9,685 nt of DNA from an uncultured Oscillospiraceae bacterium. GTDB taxonomy: Bacteria > Bacillota > Clostridia > Oscillospirales > Acutalibacteraceae. Under the pieces are notes generated by a model. That model was not told the origin of the DNA and did not search any database. It was given only the letters and a program-made list of their open reading frames with translations. The stretch covers positions 1 to 9,685 of the forward strand of contig URNB01000079.1 of NCBI GenBank assembly GCA_900549055.1, read 5' to 3'. The position numbers were made by a program, and so were the translations under genes. Of this stretch, positions 8,001 to 9,685 are shown in pieces (the first letter of the stretch is position 1; the number at the start of each line of letters is the position of its first letter).

Positions 8001-9297
8001 TTCCGTTACCGTCCCAGCTCCAGCCGAGCTTGTAAGTCCAGCTGTCGGCTGTGTTTTCAATAAACCACGCGTCTCCTGCGTCCGCATAGGAGCGGTTTGA
8101 GTTTCCGTCCCACCAGTTATAATTATTGGCTGATGTAAACCAGCGGGAAAACCCGTCAATTTCCTGCGCAGCATCACCCTTTACAATTGAAAACGCTGTA
8201 ACGCCAATCGTATCACCGTAAGCAAAGGATTTTGTATAAAAGCTAAAGCCCTCAATATATATCTTTTTATCCTCTGTAAGATGTGATATTATTTCACTGT
8301 TTTTCAGCAGATCGACGTTGCCGCTTGTCTCCCCTGCCGCAATATCCGCAAGCTTTGTAAACGAGCGGGTATTTCCGTCTTTTGTTCCGTCTTCTTTCAG
8401 ATTATATGTCTGAACCCAAAGCTCTACGGGCTTTGAAGCATTGACTGCATAATCAACACGATTTGTTTTATTCAAATCGACTGTGAGTCCCGGACCGTTG
8501 CAGTCAAGTCTGGCGCTGCCGCCCGTGGCACTCCAGCGGTGATAATACTGCCAATTGCCGTCAGGGTGGTTAATATAAAATCCTCCGTCGGAATTTGTAA
8601 GCCCGCTGTAAGAATTTCCGTCCCACCATTTGCCGTCGTTTGCCGCGGTGAACCATTGGGAAAAACCGTCGATTTCCTGTGTCTCCTCTGCTTTTCCGGC
8701 TGAAAAAGCAGTGACATCAATTGTATCTCCGTATGCAAAGGATTTTGTATAAAAGCTAAAGCCCTCAATATATATTTTCTTATCCGCTGTTATATGGGCT
8801 TTTACTTCGGCGTTTTTCAACAGCTCTACGCTGCCGCTTGTCGCACCTGCCGCAATATCCGCAAGCTTTATAAACGAGCGGGTATTTTCGTCTCTTGTTC
8901 CGTCTTCTTTCAGGTCATATGTCTGAACCCAAAGCTCAACGGGCTTTGAAGCATTGACTGTATAATCAACACGGTTTATTTCGTTTAAATCCACCGTAAG
9001 TCCGGGACCGTTGCAGTCAAGTCTGGCACTGCCGCCCGTGGCGCTCCAGCGGTGATAATACTGCCAGCCGCCGTTAGGGTGGTTAATATAAAATCCTCCG
9101 TCAGGACCGGTCAATCCGTTGTAGGAGTTTCCGTCCCACCAACTGCTGTCATTATCGGCGGAAAACCAACGGTTAAAAAAATCCGTACCTTCCGCCTTGG
9201 CTTTTACAGCCGATAAGCTGCTGAATGTGCAGCCGGCTATAACGCAGCAAAGGCACAGTGCAAGCGCGCGTTTAAAAAATACTGCCTGTTTGCTCAT
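4999..9297 (-). CDS. Large LPXTG-anchored surface protein with six tandem Trp-rich modules
   Basis: This is a 1432-residue cell-wall-anchored protein. The signal peptide spans about 1-35, with cleavage expected after A-K-A. Six modules follow: R1 41-211, R2 212-382, R3 383-559, R4 560-811, R5 812-985 and R6 986-1140. Each opens with W-F or a similar pair; R1-R5 then have a Trp cluster (WWDGNS in R1-R3, W-D-W in R4-R5). Strand-rich sequence follows, ending in a G-F-x-F strand. A chitobiase-C-terminal-like domain is inserted at 720-797. Residues 1147-1209 are helical (VTLKSLDAIKAARSAYEAL), a segment common in Gram-positive surface proteins. Residues 1210-1395 form an unassigned mixed alpha/beta region. 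The tail is LPTTG (1397-1401), a hydrophobic helix and KMKKGKER, a classical sortase signal. No catalytic domain is recognised. The Trp-rich beta modules suggest multivalent carbohydrate binding or adhesion. The gene starts inside the 3' end of the upstream beta-helix gene and ends overlapping the next gene by 4 bases. Confidence 0.92.
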   Translation of the reverse strand: MSKQAVFFKRALALCLCCVIAGCTFSSLSAVKAKAEGTDFFNRWFSADNDSSWWDGNSYNGLTGPDGGFYINHPNGGWQYYHRWSATGGSARLDCNGPGLTVDLNEINRVDYTVNASKPVELWVQTYDLKEDGTRDENTRSFIKLADIAAGATSGSVELLKNAEVKAHITADKKIYIEGFSFYTKSFAYGDTIDVTAFSAGKAEETQEIDGFSQWFTAANDGKWWDGNSYSGLTNSDGGFYINHPDGNWQYYHRWSATGGSARLDCNGPGLTVDLNKTNRVDYAVNASKPVELWVQTYNLKEDGTKDGNTRSFTKLADIAAGETSGNVDLLKNSEIISHLTEDKKIYIEGFSFYTKSFAYGDTIGVTAFSIVKGDAAQEIDGFSRWFTSANNYNWWDGNSNRSYADAGDAWFIENTADSWTYKLGWSWDGNGNGRLDCNGPGLTVDLDEYNTINYNITVSRPITLYAQVYRIENGAVDFNTRTFIPLKSLDKGEWTESFDLRSSAELMKMCNSENSLLIAGFGFKTVGFQNADTVKVSAFTLSLNKEPYVPAVTKHAESWILNHTPTAWWSWDWNMSDSDMLRISGEADSKGGVKLNFKGDFEDLRYMASAYTVDLKTDPYFYARFDTDVPCELYLLVSGSPEGNNGIKISDKLYSGRVNEKFRISDIAALAPYIRNNSISVYGFRLIPQDDPTGKNIYFRTMDFGDMNFAIDLETVQRPAAPTLTSNTKEMTDSVDITVSGVPETARLTQYRIGRHGEWQTYSGAVTIKKNIELFARYIDENGYWSISGSFAVSNIIKSPSEDAKPVIPNWFSPDTLTTCWYNWDWRYGSDDQDRFALDATDKYWTARVDKEWCKRIETQHNNSDFHCLIDLDEQTELFYKIDTQFELKISLKVKTGAANSSYATVPIGTLSAGKNSGSFNISDNSELLSISDDENKLTVSGAIFEFATTEGKCFTVERFLFDSEDAYYPGYGGQETVREITPTWFEPEQVNKWLNGKKQINISDNAATVEINTDNDWCATVNIAAEVSDITSNGTSVRINLQGANTLYLNTDNEFEADILLGIRSGGAVQYVKVGALQKGKNEQAIDLNNIEMLSQLANNGSLTVTGIRFVPQKAANGESLKVDLCAFNAAGKKYPGYEDTDKIKADEKAAAAVDEKIRAIGNVTLKSLDAIKAARSAYEALSSYQRSLVTEYAVLVNAENSYYALALANGIFTEELPLDMILSHISENPSSLIQINLTAAQKLPTQLLAAAKNNDCDIRVNIYDDKENELIYSMVLQSKDLTDTSAPFDTSLSSAEPKLTAAQKKALGAAKKLFYGMNKENRVTSYLIVMLNGKNSLFATDKNELYNFAVNDGFVLQSDYSAVRNNAVTLLIRSGGEYMLCEKNIVNATAANGLPTTGEKSNALPVILNLASIAMLAVLTFKMKKGKER
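5095..5109 (-). other. Sortase cell-wall sorting motif LPTTG
   Basis: These codons encode L-P-T-T-G, residues 1397-1401 of the large surface protein. A 5-residue spacer, a hydrophobic helix (about 1407-1424) and a basic tail follow. This is the complete three-part sorting signal recognised by class A-like housekeeping sortases. Confidence 0.93.
5878..6342 (-). repeat. Module R6 of the LPXTG protein (most diverged; right boundary approximate)
   Basis: Encodes about residues 986-1140. It opens WFEPEQVNKW but lacks the Trp-Trp/Trp-Asp-Trp cluster of the other units. The later landmarks survive: VRINLQGANTLYLN, the turn GALQKGKNEQ matching the R5 turn GTLSAGKNSG, and the terminal strand LTVTGIRFVP. 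It ends KKYPGYED, parallel to the end of R5. With the aromatic cluster lost, it may be structural or have a changed ligand. Confidence 0.6.
6343..6864 (-). repeat. Module R5 of the LPXTG protein (diverged)
   Basis: Encodes residues 812-985. It opens WFSPDTLTTCWYNWDW, keeps a Leu-Asp-rich strand (CLIDLDEQTELFYKI) equivalent to LTVDLN of R1, and has the G-x-L-S-A-G-K-N-S-G turn matching LADIAAG of R1. It closes with YYPGYGG, a motif it shares with the end of R6. Confidence 0.7.
6865..7620 (-). repeat. Module R4 of the LPXTG protein, with an inserted second domain
   Basis: Encodes residues 560-811. It opens with WILNHTPTAWWSWDWN, which parallels the opening of R5 (CWYNWDWR), so R4 and R5 form a subgroup. 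Strand-rich sequence follows (YTVDL, CELYLLV, SVYGFRLIP) in the same order as in R1-R3. After the terminal strand, an extra domain occupies 720-797 before R5 begins, which explains why this unit is about 75 residues longer than the others. Confidence 0.75.
6907..7140 (-). other. Chitobiase/hexosaminidase C-terminal-like domain inside the LPXTG protein
   Basis: Residues 720-797 run from PAAPTLTSN, through DSVDITVSGVPETARLTQYRI, GEWQTYSGAVTI and ELFARYIDENGYWS, to AVSNI. This pattern (P-x-P-T opening, an 'iqY-x-idG-x-W-x-tYtgpv' core, and an 'arxvDexGxxS' end) is typical of the small beta-sandwich found at the C-terminus of chitobiases and as a spacer in many Gram-positive surface proteins. It is likely structural rather than catalytic. 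Confidence 0.65.
7621..8151 (-). repeat. Module R3 of the LPXTG protein (diverged)
   Basis: Encodes residues 383-559. It keeps FSRWF, NWWDGNS, RLDCNGPGLTVDL, the NTRTF element and the terminal G-F-x-F strand, so homology to R1/R2 is clear. The loop after WWDGNS is rewritten (SYADAGDAWFIEN) and most of the second half is divergent. The linker to R4 is Pro-containing (EPYVPAV). Confidence 0.9.
8152..8664 (-). repeat. Module R2 of the LPXTG protein (513 bp, in frame)
   Basis: Encodes residues 212-382. It shares a 41-base identical block with R1 (8222-8262 here, 8735-8775 in R1, offset exactly 513) and another highly conserved block around RLDCNGPGLTVDLN. Differences from R1 are concentrated at the module edges and in the segment following LADIAAG. 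It joins R1 and R3 through the same short linker ending QEIDG. Confidence 0.95.
8665..9177 (-). repeat. Module R1 of the LPXTG protein (513 bp, in frame)
   Basis: Encodes residues 41-211 and is exactly the same length as R2 (171 codons) with no gaps in the hand alignment. About 137 of 171 residues match R2 (roughly 80%). Landmarks are RWF, WWDGNS, GGFYINHP, HRWSATGGSARLDCNGPG, KPVELWVQTY and IEGFSFYTKSFAYGDT. The DNA of the central part is also nearly identical to R2, which points to a fairly recent tandem duplication. Confidence 0.95.
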
Positions 9298-9685
9298 TTT
9301 TGTCTCCTCCGGTTTGTTTAATAATAAGGTATTTGCTTTTATCAAACGGTAGAGCTTTAAGTGAAGAAAAAGCTGCATCGTTTAAATTTTCATATCCGTA
9401 GCTGCCGCCGAAGCTGTTACCCGTAAACCTCGGCGGGATATCGAAGAATCGGTTTTTACCGTCGGTATTCATATAAATATAATTATCCGTAACCGTTACG
9501 TTTTCAGGCCCGCCGCCTCTCTCGCCCCACTGATATGTTCCGATTAAGCGCGTATGAATATTTTTTTCAACCGAAACGCGGTTGTTTGAAATCCTTATAT
9601 TCTTAATCGGCCCCGAAAGCGTGAATATCTGCCCCGAATCGTCAATGCTGATATTTCGTTCCACGGTAATTCCGTTGTTGTAACC
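9272..9685 (-). CDS. C-terminal part of a right-handed parallel beta-helix protein (partial)
   Basis: The frame is open from the window edge to TAA 9274-9272, giving 137 residues that begin GYNNGITVERNIS. These align with the beta-helix lipoprotein at 1350-3137: GYNNGITVERNIS against GYNKDISVRYNIS, GQIFTLSGPI against SQIFTLSGPI, and TRLIGTYQWG against TNLVGSYDWG. The two proteins are therefore paralogs. Helix-turn asparagines recur (ISNNRVS, VTDNYIYMN, FTGNSF). Unlike its paralog, it lacks the C-terminal cap segment ending D-L-G-A-I-E-Y and stops soon after SYGYENLND with a charged tail. An internal GTG at 9664 is not a start, because homology continues upstream of it. The N-terminus, and so any signal peptide or lipobox, is outside the window. 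Its last 26 bases overlap the start of the LPXTG gene. A role in polysaccharide binding or cleavage is inferred from fold only. Confidence 0.88.
   Translation of the reverse strand, partial: GYNNGITVERNISIDDSGQIFTLSGPIKNIRISNNRVSVEKNIHTRLIGTYQWGERGGGPENVTVTDNYIYMNTDGKNRFFDIPPRFTGNSFGGSYGYENLNDAAFSSLKALPFDKSKYLIIKQTGGDKNEQTGSIF
9304..9310 (-). promoter_or_regulatory. Strong ribosome binding site fixing the start of the LPXTG gene at 9297
   Basis: The minus strand reads GGAGGAG, 6 bases before ATG 9297-9295. That start places a normal signal peptide (MSKQAVFFKRALAL) directly at the N-terminus. An in-frame ATG at 9378 would add 27 residues, put this ribosome site inside the coding region and displace the signal peptide. 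Confidence 0.85.

Noticed and set aside
7773..8177. Minus-strand open frame in a different phase inside R2/R3
   Set aside because: It is out of frame with the LPXTG gene, has no ribosome site or signal peptide, and its openness follows from conserved repeat DNA. It encodes a Thr/Arg-rich nonsense-like peptide.
8472..8768. Minus-strand open frame in a different phase inside R1/R2
   Set aside because: It is the same kind of shadow as the one at 7773-8177. The two resemble each other only because the underlying modules are repeated.
8152..9177. The 513-bp repeats considered as a mobile element or CRISPR-like array
   Set aside because: The unit is coding, in frame, without inverted ends or spacer structure. 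It is a protein-domain duplication.
9298..9378. Upstream in-frame start that would lengthen the LPXTG protein by 27 residues
   Set aside because: The 27 residues would push the signal peptide inward and lie almost entirely inside the beta-helix gene. The GGAGGAG site clearly serves the ATG at 9297.

Overview
The window reads as a single polycistronic block. Every gene I can support lies on the minus strand, so transcription runs from high to low coordinates. No gap between genes exceeds about 32 bases, and two junctions overlap. I see no promoter, terminator, RNA gene, mobile element or CRISPR array, so both ends of the operon lie outside the window. The organism looks like a gut-type, moderate-GC Gram-positive of the Bacillota/Clostridia (Ruminococcus/Oscillospiraceae-like). 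The reasons are purine-rich Shine-Dalgarno sites, lipobox lipoproteins with Ser/Thr-rich tethers, an LPXTG sortase signal, and a CUT1-type solute-binding protein beside right-handed beta-helix proteins. The taxon is an inference from style, not from a marker gene.

Layout in order of transcription: (1) 9685-9272, the C-terminal end of a right-handed parallel beta-helix protein that starts outside the window. (2) 9297-4999, a 1432-residue secreted surface protein. It carries six tandem, progressively diverged Trp-rich modules (R1-R6), a chitobiase-C-terminal-like insert, a helical segment, an unassigned C-terminal domain and an LPTTG cell-wall anchor. (3) 5002-3935, a secreted protein with a beta-sandwich-like ectodomain, a Ser/Thr/Asn/Gly-rich stalk and a C-terminal membrane anchor. 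(4) 3902-3153, a membrane-anchored protein with a SurA/PrsA-like N-terminal chaperone region but no visible parvulin domain. (5) 3137-1350, a full-length beta-helix lipoprotein paralogous to gene 1. (6) 1334-84, an ABC-type solute-binding lipoprotein. (7) 56-1, the first 18 complete codons of another exported protein, probably a lipoprotein.

All seven products are predicted to be exported, and at least four modes of surface attachment occur together: lipid, sortase, C-terminal transmembrane helix and N-terminal signal anchor. My interpretation is an extracellular glycan-handling surface assembly. The big LPXTG protein and the stalked protein would bind ligand or cell-wall polymer, the beta-helix proteins would bind or cleave polysaccharide, the foldase-like protein would help fold these large exported proteins, and the solute-binding protein would capture released oligosaccharides. 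No permease, ATPase, sortase, classical glycoside hydrolase or regulator is visible, so the substrate and enzymatic activity are unproven.
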